From Shewanella oncorhynchi (GTDB lineage Bacteria > Pseudomonadota > Gammaproteobacteria > Enterobacterales > Shewanellaceae): 64,000 nucleotides of DNA. This document shows, in pieces, positions 17,923 through 27,519 of this stretch. Made by a program: the position numbers and the translations under genes. Location of the stretch: assembly GCF_012584455.1 (NCBI RefSeq), contig NZ_JABAEB010000008.1, forward strand, positions 174,778-238,777, given 5' to 3'. Positions within the stretch are counted from its first letter, which is position 1, and every line of letters starts with the position of its first letter. The notes below the pieces were generated by a model. It made no database searches. It was given only the letters and a program-made list of their open reading frames with translations, and was not told the origin of the DNA.

Positions 17923-17947
17923 GTTTTATATTAGGTGTTTTATATTA
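17923..17947. repeat. 11-base direct repeat after the broken thioredoxin gene
   Basis: GTTTTATATTA occurs at 17923-17933 and again at 17937-17947. It lies between the thioredoxin remnant and gap and could mark the deletion that shortened the remnant. Confidence 0.6.
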
Positions 17948-17966
17948 TTTGTTTAAGATTAAAGCG

Positions 17967-18080
17967 TTATCTGTTCGATATAGCCGCGTTGATGCCCTTC
18001 TCGTTGGCAATGGCGGTAATAATCTCAGCGGTTTTAGTGCATTTAGCGCATCCACTACCTAATTCTTTGATATTTAACAT
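17967..18080 (-). pseudogene. Truncated thioredoxin-like (redox disulfide) gene
   Basis: Thirty-seven codons start 11 bases after the permease stop. The N-terminus MLNIKELGSGCAKCTKT is the beginning of the small single-domain thioredoxin_3 family (about 76-80 residues), with active site CAKC at residues 11-14. The frame stops after ...INAAISNR and the cis-proline half (usually containing STPAVVI) is absent from all three frames before gap. These proteins often accompany the permease in arsenic operons. It is probably non-functional as a thioredoxin. Confidence 0.7.
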
Positions 18081-18091
18081 TTTTATAATTC

Positions 18092-19090
18092 TCACAGAAG
18101 GGGACCTATAGCGTTAAAGATCCAACCGATTAAGGTGAATGAAATCAATAAAATGGCAAAAACGATGGCCAGCAAACGCCATTGCATCACCTGCTTGAGC
18201 AAAATGAACTCGGGAAAACTGGCGGCAACCGTTGCCATACAAAATGCCAATGTCGTCCCTACGGGCAAGCCATTAGTGATAAGGCTCTCCATGATAGGGA
18301 TAACCCCTGTGGCATTGGAATACAGAGGAATACCAATCAATACCGCCGCAGGAACCGACCACCATTGACCATCGCCTAAGTGAGCTTCAATCCAACCGTC
18401 AGGCACAAATCCATGGAGTGCGGCGCCAAGCCCAACCCCAATAATGACCCATTTCCACACTCGGCCAAAAATCTCTAGGGTCTCGCCTTTCGCAAACTCA
18501 TGTCGCTCGGTTAACGTCATAGATGTTGATGTCATACTCTCGCTATTATCGTGACTTGCTTGCGCCTTACCTTGTTCGAGTGCTTTGGCGGCAAAGGACT
18601 GCAGCCAACGCTCAGCGCGAATTGTGTCCAAAAATGCCCCCGCCAACATACCCACTGACATGCCGACCAGCACGTATATCACAGTGAACTGCCAGCCCAG
18701 CAGACTCACAAGCAACAGTACGGCGACTTCATTAATTAACGGCGAAGTGATCAGAAACGCCATAGTGATCCCAACGGGGATCCCCGCGGAAGTGAAACCT
18801 AAAAAAACCGGAATACTCGAACATGAGCAGAATGGGGTAACAGCGCCAAAACCCGATCCCATAACGTAACCGACAAAACGATTTTTACCCGCCAAGTAAT
18901 CCCGAACCCGCTCGACATTGAGCGAGGCCCGCACCAAAGCGATGCCATAAATCATCAGCAACAGGAGCGCAAAAATCTTAGTGGTATCTTCAATAAAAAA
19001 ATGGATGGCGTCGGCGAGCTTAGTATTGGGCTCTAAACCCATCAAATCAAAAGTTAACCAGCCCGCTAAATCTGAAAATATTTGCAGCAT
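18092..19090 (-). CDS. arsP: ArsP-type (DUF318) permease
   Basis: The 332-residue inner-membrane protein has about eight helices in two bundles joined by a hydrophilic segment (residues about 180-205). The family motif TPFCSCSSIPVF is intact, with cysteines proposed to bind trivalent organoarsenicals. ArsP exports methylarsenite and aromatic arsenicals, so it widens the resistance of this island, although some relatives have other substrates. An ArsR-like box lies 44 bases upstream in the arsR-arsP gap, so it may have its own promoter. Confidence 0.8.
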   Translation of the reverse strand: MLQIFSDLAGWLTFDLMGLEPNTKLADAIHFFIEDTTKIFALLLLMIYGIALVRASLNVERVRDYLAGKNRFVGYVMGSGFGAVTPFCSCSSIPVFLGFTSAGIPVGITMAFLITSPLINEVAVLLLVSLLGWQFTVIYVLVGMSVGMLAGAFLDTIRAERWLQSFAAKALEQGKAQASHDNSESMTSTSMTLTERHEFAKGETLEIFGRVWKWVIIGVGLGAALHGFVPDGWIEAHLGDGQWWSVPAAVLIGIPLYSNATGVIPIMESLITNGLPVGTTLAFCMATVAASFPEFILLKQVMQWRLLAIVFAILLISFTLIGWIFNAIGPLL

Positions 19091-19133
19091 TGTTACGCCA
19101 CCTTAATATTAAGCAAAACTTTAGACACGTAAA

Positions 19134-19152
19134 CATATGAAAAAACGTATAT
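19134..19152. promoter_or_regulatory. ArsR-like operator upstream of arsP
   Basis: CATATGAAAAAACGTATAT resembles the known E. coli ArsR sites (CATATGNGTTTTTG type) and the three boxes in the arsR-arsB gap. It lies in the 90-base gap between arsR and arsP. Confidence 0.5.
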
Positions 19153-19180
19153 TTGAGGTTAAATTTTTGCTGCTAGTCTT

Positions 19181-19528
19181 CTAGCAGCAAGCTTTAGCAC
19201 GGTCAGGACGCCCGCCCATCTTGCACAAATTACGCATATTTTCTTCAAGGAATACAGTGTTTTGGTTGGTAACTTCACTCAACACTAACTGACTCCATTC
19301 GGGTAAGTCATTATTGATACGATAGAAAATCCATTGCCCCTGACGGCGATCAACTAATAAACCGCATTTACGTAATTGGGCCAAATGTCGCGAAATCTTA
19401 GGCTGAGTCTCTTGCAATGCCTCGGTCAATTCACAGACACAGAGCTCCCCCTCTTGCTGGATCAACATCATGCAACGCAAGCGGGTTTCATCGGCTAAAC
19501 ATTTAAAAAACTGGGTTGGATTAATCAT
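19181..19528 (-). CDS. arsR: Arsenic-responsive repressor ArsR
   Basis: The 115-residue winged-helix SmtB/ArsR repressor has the As(III) site ELCVCEL (Cys30 and Cys32) at the start of the DNA-recognition region, then TQPKISRHLAQLRKCGLL. The third cysteine of the plasmid R773 protein is Thr here; two can suffice. A C-terminal CC adds possible ligands. It is divergent from arsB across 357 bases with three operator-like boxes and first gene of the minus-strand unit, implying autoregulation. Confidence 0.93.
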   Translation of the reverse strand: MINPTQFFKCLADETRLRCMMLIQQEGELCVCELTEALQETQPKISRHLAQLRKCGLLVDRRQGQWIFYRINNDLPEWSQLVLSEVTNQNTVFLEENMRNLCKMGGRPDRAKACC

Positions 19529-19672
19529 TGATGCCCTTAGACTGAACTAGTACAAACATTTTGATCCTTTTGTTAACTTTCCTAAAGGTTCATTCAAACA
19601 GCAAGCTGTGAGCGGTAAGAAACAACACTCGTTTTTCATGGCTATGGATCTTTTGGAAAGACCTTGTACAAT

Positions 19673-19708
19673 ATATACGAATTTTCATATATGTAAATAT
19701 CCGTATAT
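19673..19708. promoter_or_regulatory. Two overlapping ArsR-like operators in the arsR-arsB gap
   Basis: ATATACGAATTTTCATATAT (19673-19692) is followed by an overlapping ATATG...CGTATATA element ending at 19708. Both share the ATATnCG / CATATnT pattern of the box at 19134. They sit about 145-180 bases before the arsR start and are candidates for control of arsR, arsB or both. Confidence 0.5.
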
Positions 19709-19774
19709 AAGATCACCTTAAGTTTCACGCATTAATCAAAATGGTGTTTGAGTATAGTGTTCAACACTAAGATA

Positions 19775-19794
19775 CATACGAAAATTCACATATA
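19775..19794. promoter_or_regulatory. Third ArsR-like operator, nearer arsB
   Basis: CATACGAAAATTCACATATA repeats the motif of the 19673 box with one base inserted. It lies about 90 bases before the arsB start. The remainder of the 19529-19885 gap shows no clear sigma-70 promoter. Confidence 0.45.
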
Positions 19795-19885
19795 AAAAAT
19801 CATTCAGACCCACCGACAATATCGTTAGGTGAGGGCATTATTTTATGGTTACGGGTAGACAATCTCTACTCTTTGAGGAGCTTGT

Positions 19886-21169
19886 ATGTGGTTAGCAGGG
19901 GCAATTTTTGTTCTCACCATAGTGTTAGTAATTTGGCAACCTAAGGGGTTAGGCATAGGTTGGAGTGCTACCTTGGGCGCCGTATTGGCCCTACTACTGG
20001 GTGTGGTCCACTTAGGGGATATTCCTGTGGTATGGAATATTGTCTGGAATGCGACCGCCACCTTTATTGCCGTGATCATCATCAGTTTATTATTGGATGA
20101 GTCGGGATTTTTCGAATGGGCCGCGCTGCATGTGGCCCGTTGGGGCAAAGGTCGTGGGCGTTTACTCTTTACTTACATAGTATTACTCGGCGCGACTGTT
20201 GCCGCATTGTTTGCCAATGATGGCGCGGCGCTGATCCTCACCCCCATAGTGATTGCTATGTTACTGGCTCTGGGCTTTAGCGCCGGAGCAACCTTAGCTT
20301 TTGTAATGGCGGCGGGTTTTATTGCCGATACCGCAAGTTTGCCGTTAATTGTCTCTAACCTAGTCAATATTGTTTCAGCGGACTTCTTCAACATAGGTTT
20401 TAACGAATACGCCTCTGTGATGGTGCCTGTCGATATTGCTGCTATTAGTGCCACCTTAGTCATGCTGCATCTGTTTTTCCGCAAAGATATTCCCGCGACC
20501 TACGACTTGCAAAAACTACGCGAACCTAAGGCCGCCATTCGCGACCTCAACACCTTTAAAACCGGTTGGGGCGTATTAATCTTACTCTTGGTGGGCTTTT
20601 TTGGCTTAGAACCGCTCGGTGTGCCCGTGAGTTTAGTGGCTACCGTGGGTGCCCTGATCCTGTTTGTTGTCGCGAAAAAAGGCCAAGCCATAGATACCAC
20701 TAAGGTACTGCGCGGCGCGCCATGGCAGATAGTGATCTTTTCATTAGGCATGTATTTGGTTGTTTATGGTCTTCGCAACGCAGGCTTAACCGATTACCTA
20801 TCAAGCGTATTAAATAGTTTGGCTGAACAAGGGCTTTGGGCTGCCACTATGGGCACGGGCTTCTTGGTCGCGTTTTTATCGTCCCTCATGAACAACATGC
20901 CAACGGTGTTAATTGGCGCCCTCTCGATAGACGGTAGCAATGCGACCGGCGTGATTAAAGAAGCCATGATTTACGCTAACGTGATTGGTAGCGATTTAGG
21001 TCCTAAAATCACCCCCATCGGCAGTTTAGCAACCCTGCTATGGCTGCATGTACTGGCGCAGAAAAATATCAATATTACCTGGGGTTATTATTTCCGCGTC
21101 GGCATAGTGATGACGCTACCTGTGCTATTTGTCACCCTAGCGGCACTGGCACTGCGCCTCTCCTTCTAA
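19886..21169 (+). CDS. arsB: Arsenite efflux permease ArsB
   Basis: The 427-residue inner-membrane protein has about twelve helices and the length of R773 ArsB (429). Characteristic stretches are [41 protein letters not shown] and [14 protein letters not shown]. It exports As(OH)3 or Sb(OH)3, as a proton antiporter alone or with the ArsA ATPase; no arsA is present here. The start has GAGGAGC upstream. It heads the arsB-arsC-arsH unit. Confidence 0.93.
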   Translation: MWLAGAIFVLTIVLVIWQPKGLGIGWSATLGAVLALLLGVVHLGDIPVVWNIVWNATATFIAVIIISLLLDESGFFEWAALHVARWGKGRGRLLFTYIVLLGATVAALFANDGAALILTPIVIAMLLALGFSAGATLAFVMAAGFIADTASLPLIVSNLVNIVSADFFNIGFNEYASVMVPVDIAAISATLVMLHLFFRKDIPATYDLQKLREPKAAIRDLNTFKTGWGVLILLLVGFFGLEPLGVPVSLVATVGALILFVVAKKGQAIDTTKVLRGAPWQIVIFSLGMYLVVYGLRNAGLTDYLSSVLNSLAEQGLWAATMGTGFLVAFLSSLMNNMPTVLIGALSIDGSNATGVIKEAMIYANVIGSDLGPKITPIGSLATLLWLHVLAQKNINITWGYYFRVGIVMTLPVLFVTLAALALRLSF

Positions 21170-21247
21170 TCTTCGTCCATGGGCACTAGAGCATCTGTTT
21201 AGTGCCTATGGATAAATTTATAAGCGATTATTTTTCAGAGACATGTT

Positions 21248-21691
21248 ATGACTAATATGATTGATGACAGCATTAAGATTTACCACAATCCAGCCTGTGG
21301 AACATCGCGCAACACTTTAGCATTGATCCGTAATAGTGGAGTCGAACCCCAAATCATCCACTACTTAGCAACGCCCCCCTCCCGCGATGAATTACTTAAA
21401 TTAATTAATGAGATGAAAATCTCTGTGCGTTCATTGCTACGTAACAATGTTGAACCATTTGAACGACTAGGACTTTCTGAAGACACATTTAATGATGAAG
21501 AACTGGTTAACTTCATGCTGACTTATCCCATTTTAATTAACCGTCCTATCGTCGTTACGCCGCGAGGCACAAAACTCTGTCGCCCGTCTGAGACTGTGCT
21601 TGATATTTTGACCAAAGCACAACAAGGACCTTTCACCAAAGAAGATGGCGAAATCATCATTAATGAACAGGGACAAAGAGTTCGCACATGA
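21248..21691 (+). CDS. arsC: Glutaredoxin-dependent arsenate reductase ArsC
   Basis: The 147-residue protein has the catalytic cysteine in [10 protein letters not shown] (Cys17 with this start; Cys12 in R773) and the basic arsenate-binding segment [17 protein letters not shown]. It reduces arsenate to arsenite with glutathione and glutaredoxin. The in-frame ATG at codon 4 is an alternative start. The stop overlaps the arsH start by four bases. Confidence 0.93.
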   Translation: MTNMIDDSIKIYHNPACGTSRNTLALIRNSGVEPQIIHYLATPPSRDELLKLINEMKISVRSLLRNNVEPFERLGLSEDTFNDEELVNFMLTYPILINRPIVVTPRGTKLCRPSETVLDILTKAQQGPFTKEDGEIIINEQGQRVRT

Positions 21692-22410
21692 AACCACTAA
21701 ACCACGATATGCCAGCGCTCAAACAAGAATTAATGGTTAATAACATGGATATGGACTGTTTTAATCTAACTCCTCTAACCCATCCGCCTAGAATACTGAT
21801 GCTTTATGGCTCAGTACGAGAACGCTCCTATAGCCGACTGACGACGGAAGAAGCCGCTCGGCTATTAACACACATGGGCGCAGAGGTGCGTATTTTTAAC
21901 CCTTCTGGACTCCCACTTCCTGATGATGCGCCTGACAGTCATCCCAAAGTCATGGAACTAAGAGAAATGGTACGTTGGTGCGAAGGCATGGTGTGGTGTT
22001 CACCAGAACGCCACGGTGCGATGACCAGTATTATGAAAGCTCAAATCGATTGGATCCCTTTGGCTGAAGGTGCTGTCCGGCCTTCACAAGGTAAGACATT
22101 AGCAATAATGCAGGTGAGTGGTGGTTCACAGTCCTTCAACACACTAAACCAAATGCGTATATTGGGCCGATGGATGCGCATGTTCACCATACCCAACCAG
22201 TCTTCAATCGCAAAAGCTTGGTTAGAGTTTGACGAGGCAGGCCGAATGAAACCTTCGCCTTACTACGATCGTGTAGTTGATGTTATGGAGGAATTGATGA
22301 AATTCACTTTACTCCTGAGGGGCAATGTTAATTTCCTCACGAACCGATATAGCGAACGCAAAGAAAGCGCTTCAGAGCTATCAATCCGAGTAAATCAAAA
22401 AGAAATATAG
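21688..22410 (+). CDS. arsH: NADPH-dependent FMN reductase ArsH
   Basis: The 240-residue flavodoxin-like protein has the FMN phosphate loop [12 protein letters not shown], the [19 protein letters not shown] stretch and the [16 protein letters not shown] motif typical of ArsH. ArsH oxidises trivalent methyl- and aromatic arsenicals to less toxic pentavalent forms. Together with ArsP this points to defence against organoarsenicals. It overlaps arsC by ATGA, showing translational coupling. Confidence 0.93.
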   Translation: MKPLNHDMPALKQELMVNNMDMDCFNLTPLTHPPRILMLYGSVRERSYSRLTTEEAARLLTHMGAEVRIFNPSGLPLPDDAPDSHPKVMELREMVRWCEGMVWCSPERHGAMTSIMKAQIDWIPLAEGAVRPSQGKTLAIMQVSGGSQSFNTLNQMRILGRWMRMFTIPNQSSIAKAWLEFDEAGRMKPSPYYDRVVDVMEELMKFTLLLRGNVNFLTNRYSERKESASELSIRVNQKEI

Positions 22411-22437
22411 ATTAAACACTAAAAGTATTCTCAACTA

Positions 22438-22475
22438 TGGAGCAAAAGATTAGCCCAGCGCCAACTTTTGCTCCA
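22438..22475. repeat. 11-base inverted repeat between arsH and the GGDEF/EAL gene
   Basis: TGGAGCAAAAG and CTTTTGCTCCA form perfect arms around a 16-base loop. There is no T-run, so it is at most a weak terminator for the converging transcripts. Confidence 0.5.
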
Positions 22476-22567
22476 GATAAGAACCATCACGCCAAATAAG
22501 TACATTCCAAATACACGAGTGAGACCTAAATCCTTAAAGCCAGCTAAAAACTCTCTGTAACTTGCTA

Positions 22568-25500
22568 TTAAAGATGCAATTCGTCCATTTGCTTGAATTC
22601 ATGTTTAATCTGTTGATATTGCAATGGCCATTCATCGTACCAAAGAGCAAACTCCTCTACAGGCATAGGCCGAGCAATGCCATAGCCTTGGCACAATTGG
22701 CAGCCCAATTCAGCTAAACTTTTACCATGGGCAATGGTTTCAACACCTTCAGCAATCACATTAAGATTAAATACTGACGCTAAGCGGATAACACCCTCCA
22801 CGATACGCCAATCATCTTCGCTATCGAGCATACCTCGCACAAAACTCTGATCAATTTTTATCGTCGATATGGGTAATTGGCGTAAATACGTTAACGACGA
22901 ATAACCTGTACCAAAATCATCTAGGGAAAAATGGACTCCCAAACGCTTACATTCCTGAAGGATATCAATTGCCAATGTCATATCTTCAATGGCGGCACTC
23001 TCTAAAATTTCCAATTCTAGATCCGAGGCTGTCAAATCGGGATATTGCATTAACGTCGATTTTAAGAATGCGCTAAAGTGTTCAGCCAATAGCTGCCGAG
23101 CGCTTACGTTAATACTTACTGCTATCGGGCGACCACTCTGTTGCCAATTCTGCCATTGCGCTACTGCAGTATTGATAACCCATTCACCTAAAGCAATTTC
23201 AAGATCACTGCCTGCAATATCCGGTAAAAACTCACTCGGACCGACTATGCCTCGCAGTGGATGACGCCAGCGAATTAAGGCTTCCGCGCCAATAATTTTA
23301 CCGGTAGCGAGATTCACTTTAGGTTGGTAAAACATCACAAATTCATGACGTTCAAAAGCTGACTTAAGTTCTTCTAACCAAGTTCTCCGAGCAATAATGT
23401 TACGATCAATGTCAGGATCAAACATTTGGAAACGATTCTTACCTGCCGATTTTGCCATATACATGGCTTGGTCGGCATGGCGCAATAAAATGTCGGGGTC
23501 AACGTTATCCTCTGGATACAAACTCACGCCAATACAAGCCGTTAAACAAAGATTTATATCGCCGATTGATATCGGCTGATCGACCGCCGCCAGTATTCGT
23601 AATAATACTTGAGTACATTCTTCCTCAGACATCATCTCAAATAAGATAACGAACTCATCGCCTCCTACCCGAGCCAACGTATCTTGCTGCCGAATCACCA
23701 CAGACACATTATTTGCAATCGCGATCAACAGTTGGTCACCAACCTCATGGCCATAACGATCATTGGCCACCTTAAACCCGTCAAGGTCCATAAAACACAC
23801 TGCACAGATACTGCCATTACGTTGAACATGGGCAATCATTTGCTGAAAACGGTCTAAAAGTAAGCGACGATTTGGTAATCCTGTAAGTGCATCATAATTT
23901 GCCACGCGATCTAACTCAGTCTCATGGGTCTTTAATAACGTGATATCGGCTTGGGTTCCCGAAATCATCAACGCTCGACCTTGACTATCCTCTTCAACGA
24001 CCCGCCCCTTACACAATATCCAGCACAGCTCGCCAGTCTTTTTAATGCAGCGCACTTCCAACTCTATACTGCTTGTTTTATGGATGAGATGCTGTAGAAC
24101 CTGTTGCTCTATATTTTGCACATCTTCGACATACACATATTGACGCCAATTATTAACCGTCAGCTTCATCTCGCCAGCTTGATATCCCAAAATGGCTTCA
24201 AATCTTGGGCTGATTTGCACTTCTCCAGTAACAGCATTCCAGTCCCAGAATCCTTGTTCAGAACCTTGAATAACCCTTTGCAATTGTGCTGTTTGAGCCG
24301 CTAGTTGTTGTTGAAGCTGTCGCGCCTGGGTAATATCTTGCACTGTACCGTGCAATTTAAATATCTTACCGTGCGGATCACGCTGTGCTTGACCCCTAGC
24401 CATAATCCAACGATGGGCACGATTAGGATCTAGCAACTCAGCTTCGCATTCATACTCTTCTCCCGTATGCACACATCGCATCACCAGCGTACTTAACGCT
24501 TGCCAACTCTCAGGAGTAAATAATTTCTGCACTTGTTCTATCGAAGGGGCGGCTTCTTTATATGGCAAGCCATAAATCACAAAAACCTGTTCAGACCAAG
24601 TATGCGAATCAGTAACTAAATCCCACTCCCAACTGCCAATCCCTGATAATTGTTGTGCTTGTTTTAATCCCAACTCACTAATGAGTAAATGTTCAGCATT
24701 TTTTTCTTGAGTCGTGACATCCCTTGCTATTCCAAATAAGCCACAAATTGCACCTTGAGCGTCAAACACAGGACCTTTGGTCACTTGAAAAATGGCTGCT
24801 TCACCCTGAATATGTAAATACTCTTTATGTGTGGTGACCATTGCGGACACTAATACAGTGCGATCTTTTTCTTGGATAATATCAATAGAGTCAGCATCAA
24901 AAATATCAGTGTCATCTTTGCCCAAGATATCACTCATACTCTTGCCGACAAAGGTAGCGGCACCTTGGTTGACCAAGATATAACGCCCCGCCAAATCCTT
25001 CACAAAAATACCATCGGTTGTTTGAGAAACCACAGAATCGAGCAGTTGATGATTCACATCCAATTTCTGTAATGAGGCACGTAAATAGCCGCTTAGTGCA
25101 CTGATCACTATGCCGTAAACACTTAGACTAATAAGCTGTAACCAATCGACAGAATGAATATTATCGAGACTATTGGCGGTTGGATGAAGATAATAGACAC
25201 ACAGAACAGAGAGACATGTCGCGACTAATCCAGGCGCAAATCCGCCACCAATAGCGCTTAATGAAATAGGCAACATAAAAATCAGCAATAATAAACGCTG
25301 GTGCTGCTCAGTTGAAAGTGAATTGGCAAACCATAGCGTTATCAGCGTAAAACTCAATATCGCAATGTATTTAAGCCATGAGATATTGCTTATCGCTACA
25401 GAGCGCGCAAAGGTTATTTCTAGCAAATTACCCGATGGAGCATTATGACGGTCAGGAACGGCATTCAGAACAAAAAGTAGGATAAAGGCACTGGTAAATA

Positions 25501-25675
25501 CAAAGAAAAAACCTTTCGCGAGGGATAGACGAAACACAGTTTCAGTGTCCGTAAATACAAGCAACAATTGATCGGATAAAAAGATCCATCCAAGCGCTGC
25601 AAGCGCATAAATAGCCACAGCTAAAATAATATATTGAGTCCGAGATTTATGATTATGTACAGTATTGTCAACCAT
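22568..25675 (-). CDS. Membrane GGDEF/EAL sensor with DUF4118-like domain and PAS repeats
   Basis: The 1035-residue protein begins with two membrane helices (about 15-75) and a DUF4118-like four-helix bundle (about 95-200, containing LPISLSAIGGGFAPGLVATCL). Three PAS regions fill about 210-605. GGDEF is at 671-675 with an RxxD inhibitory site, and EAL at 798-800 with NVSARQL, DDFGTGYSSL and EGVET intact, so both activities are possible. The start at 25675 has GGAG five bases before it and is preferred over 25783. It is monocistronic. Confidence 0.88.
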   Translation of the reverse strand: MVDNTVHNHKSRTQYIILAVAIYALAALGWIFLSDQLLLVFTDTETVFRLSLAKGFFFVFTSAFILLFVLNAVPDRHNAPSGNLLEITFARSVAISNISWLKYIAILSFTLITLWFANSLSTEQHQRLLLLIFMLPISLSAIGGGFAPGLVATCLSVLCVYYLHPTANSLDNIHSVDWLQLISLSVYGIVISALSGYLRASLQKLDVNHQLLDSVVSQTTDGIFVKDLAGRYILVNQGAATFVGKSMSDILGKDDTDIFDADSIDIIQEKDRTVLVSAMVTTHKEYLHIQGEAAIFQVTKGPVFDAQGAICGLFGIARDVTTQEKNAEHLLISELGLKQAQQLSGIGSWEWDLVTDSHTWSEQVFVIYGLPYKEAAPSIEQVQKLFTPESWQALSTLVMRCVHTGEEYECEAELLDPNRAHRWIMARGQAQRDPHGKIFKLHGTVQDITQARQLQQQLAAQTAQLQRVIQGSEQGFWDWNAVTGEVQISPRFEAILGYQAGEMKLTVNNWRQYVYVEDVQNIEQQVLQHLIHKTSSIELEVRCIKKTGELCWILCKGRVVEEDSQGRALMISGTQADITLLKTHETELDRVANYDALTGLPNRRLLLDRFQQMIAHVQRNGSICAVCFMDLDGFKVANDRYGHEVGDQLLIAIANNVSVVIRQQDTLARVGGDEFVILFEMMSEEECTQVLLRILAAVDQPISIGDINLCLTACIGVSLYPEDNVDPDILLRHADQAMYMAKSAGKNRFQMFDPDIDRNIIARRTWLEELKSAFERHEFVMFYQPKVNLATGKIIGAEALIRWRHPLRGIVGPSEFLPDIAGSDLEIALGEWVINTAVAQWQNWQQSGRPIAVSINVSARQLLAEHFSAFLKSTLMQYPDLTASDLELEILESAAIEDMTLAIDILQECKRLGVHFSLDDFGTGYSSLTYLRQLPISTIKIDQSFVRGMLDSEDDWRIVEGVIRLASVFNLNVIAEGVETIAHGKSLAELGCQLCQGYGIARPMPVEEFALWYDEWPLQYQQIKHEFKQMDELHL

Positions 25676-26262
25676 CCTAACTCCATCACAACTAGCGCCA
25701 TCAAAACGACTCACTTGATCTATGATTGACACTAACGCCAGCCAACAATAGGTGGTCATTCCACAGATGAACATCATATTCAAGCTAAAGACTATAACTT
25801 AAAAAGCATCAGTATAATCTAATAAAAACCCGAAATAACAATGTACAACATAAAAATGCAAATCAAATACATGCCTAAAATATAGCTATCAGATATTAAA
25901 CTGCAAACAGTATCTAAAAATGATTATTGAGCATTCAATCATTAACGATAGAAAGCAATATATTGCTAACTTACAGTAAATTTTCTAAGTAAATGCACAG
26001 CATATCTGACTCACAGTGCGATGAAAATCTAAAATCCCCGGCGTAAATCATTAGGAACTCAGTCACCACATTGCATTTCTAACGCACCAACTAAGATGAG
26101 TGCTGAATCAGCCATGCTGACATAAAGCCTCTACCTACAACACATAAAAAAACCATAATTTAAATACCTAAAAAGGTAGATTTTACGGGTAAGGATATAA
26201 GCCCATACCTGTGAGGTTAAAAGAAAAATATACAAGCACTATTAAAACCCATGTCTATAGAA

Positions 26263-27519
26263 CTATCGCAAATGCAATGGAATATCATACTTCCTAAAAA
26301 GCTTGATTATTGAATCCTTATATAGTGGCTTGATAATGTAACCTTTAGCTCCTGCAGCTATTGCCTGCTGAACTGATGACTTATTTTTATTCCCAGTCAA
26401 CATAACAATGGGCGTAATTGCATTTATTCCATTAGACTTATTAATGTGGTTAATAATATAAAATCCATTAGTATCAGGAAGATTTATGTCCATTAAAATA
26501 ACGTCATATTTTTTCTTAGAAAGTAAATCTAACGCCATACGTCCAGACAATGATGTATCAAGTTCAATGGCATACGTTCTAAGAAGCATAATAGTTAAAT
26601 TCAAACTAATGTGATCATCCTCAACAATTAACATCTTTGGTACTATAGGAACTTCAACTGATACAAGAGAATTTTTTGACTCCGAATACAATCGATTATA
26701 CGTGTATTTAGTATCAGGCACGGTTGGAGCGGCCTTATTGCTAACCTCAATATGCTCCTGTTCTGGCAAAGGGGCTTCTGCGACCATCGCCACATTTGAT
26801 ACATCAGTAACAACAAGTTCAAGTAAGTGCAACGCCTTACTTTGTAGTTTCAACAAAGCTGGTCTAATTTCATTAGAACGAATAAATGATAATATCTTCT
26901 TCAATGAAGCCAGATCTAACTCAGCGGTTCTATTACTTGCAAGGTGCGCTTCTGCCTTATCTAATGATTGCTCGATTTCAATCAAACTTAATTCAAAGCT
27001 ATGTTCTAAATCCTTCTTGCGCTGAACACCTTTAAGGACAATCTCCTTGATATGCGAAGAGTAGTTATCTTGCACATTTACAAACTCTTCTACTTTTTTA
27101 TATTTTCCTCTTAACCCAATTTCCCGCAATAAATGTGTACATATTATAATTGCTCTATGCACTTCATACATTGGCCTAGCGATTAAATAATCATTAATCA
27201 CACCACTACGATAAGCCTCGTACGCTTCTCTTTCTTGATGTTTTGGAATAAGAGAAACAACAGCATGCTCACATATTTCTACAGCCTGCAATTCCTCAAT
27301 GGCTTCGTAATAAATAAGTAAAGTTTCTTGTAAAGTTTCAGCAGCAACAAGAATCACTTTTGGGGTTGATTGTTTGATTTGCTCAACAAGCTCAGCATTC
27401 GTTTTAATCACATGAATACGAGAAAAGTGACGAATTAGAACACTTATCAATAATCTATCATTATCTTGGTCGTTCGTATAGAGAACGATATGCTCAAAAT
27501 TGACTCTATCCACTAGCAT
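26263..27519 (-). CDS. Response regulator without output domain (pseudo-receiver plus receiver)
   Basis: The 418-residue protein has a degenerate receiver-like N-terminus (about 1-125; the phospho-acceptor is not seen), a helical middle (about 130-240), a linker, and a canonical C-terminal receiver (about 295-418: MLIVEDDHISLNL, acceptor Asp in VILMDINLPD, Lys in YIIKPL). No DNA-binding or enzyme domain follows. The start at 27519 has AAGGAG upstream and overlaps the end of the kinase gene by 14 bases. It probably acts through protein contact in the same phosphorelay. Confidence 0.8.
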   Translation of the reverse strand: MLVDRVNFEHIVLYTNDQDNDRLLISVLIRHFSRIHVIKTNAELVEQIKQSTPKVILVAAETLQETLLIYYEAIEELQAVEICEHAVVSLIPKHQEREAYEAYRSGVINDYLIARPMYEVHRAIIICTHLLREIGLRGKYKKVEEFVNVQDNYSSHIKEIVLKGVQRKKDLEHSFELSLIEIEQSLDKAEAHLASNRTAELDLASLKKILSFIRSNEIRPALLKLQSKALHLLELVVTDVSNVAMVAEAPLPEQEHIEVSNKAAPTVPDTKYTYNRLYSESKNSLVSVEVPIVPKMLIVEDDHISLNLTIMLLRTYAIELDTSLSGRMALDLLSKKKYDVILMDINLPDTNGFYIINHINKSNGINAITPIVMLTGNKNKSSVQQAIAAGAKGYIIKPLYKDSIIKLFRKYDIPLHLR

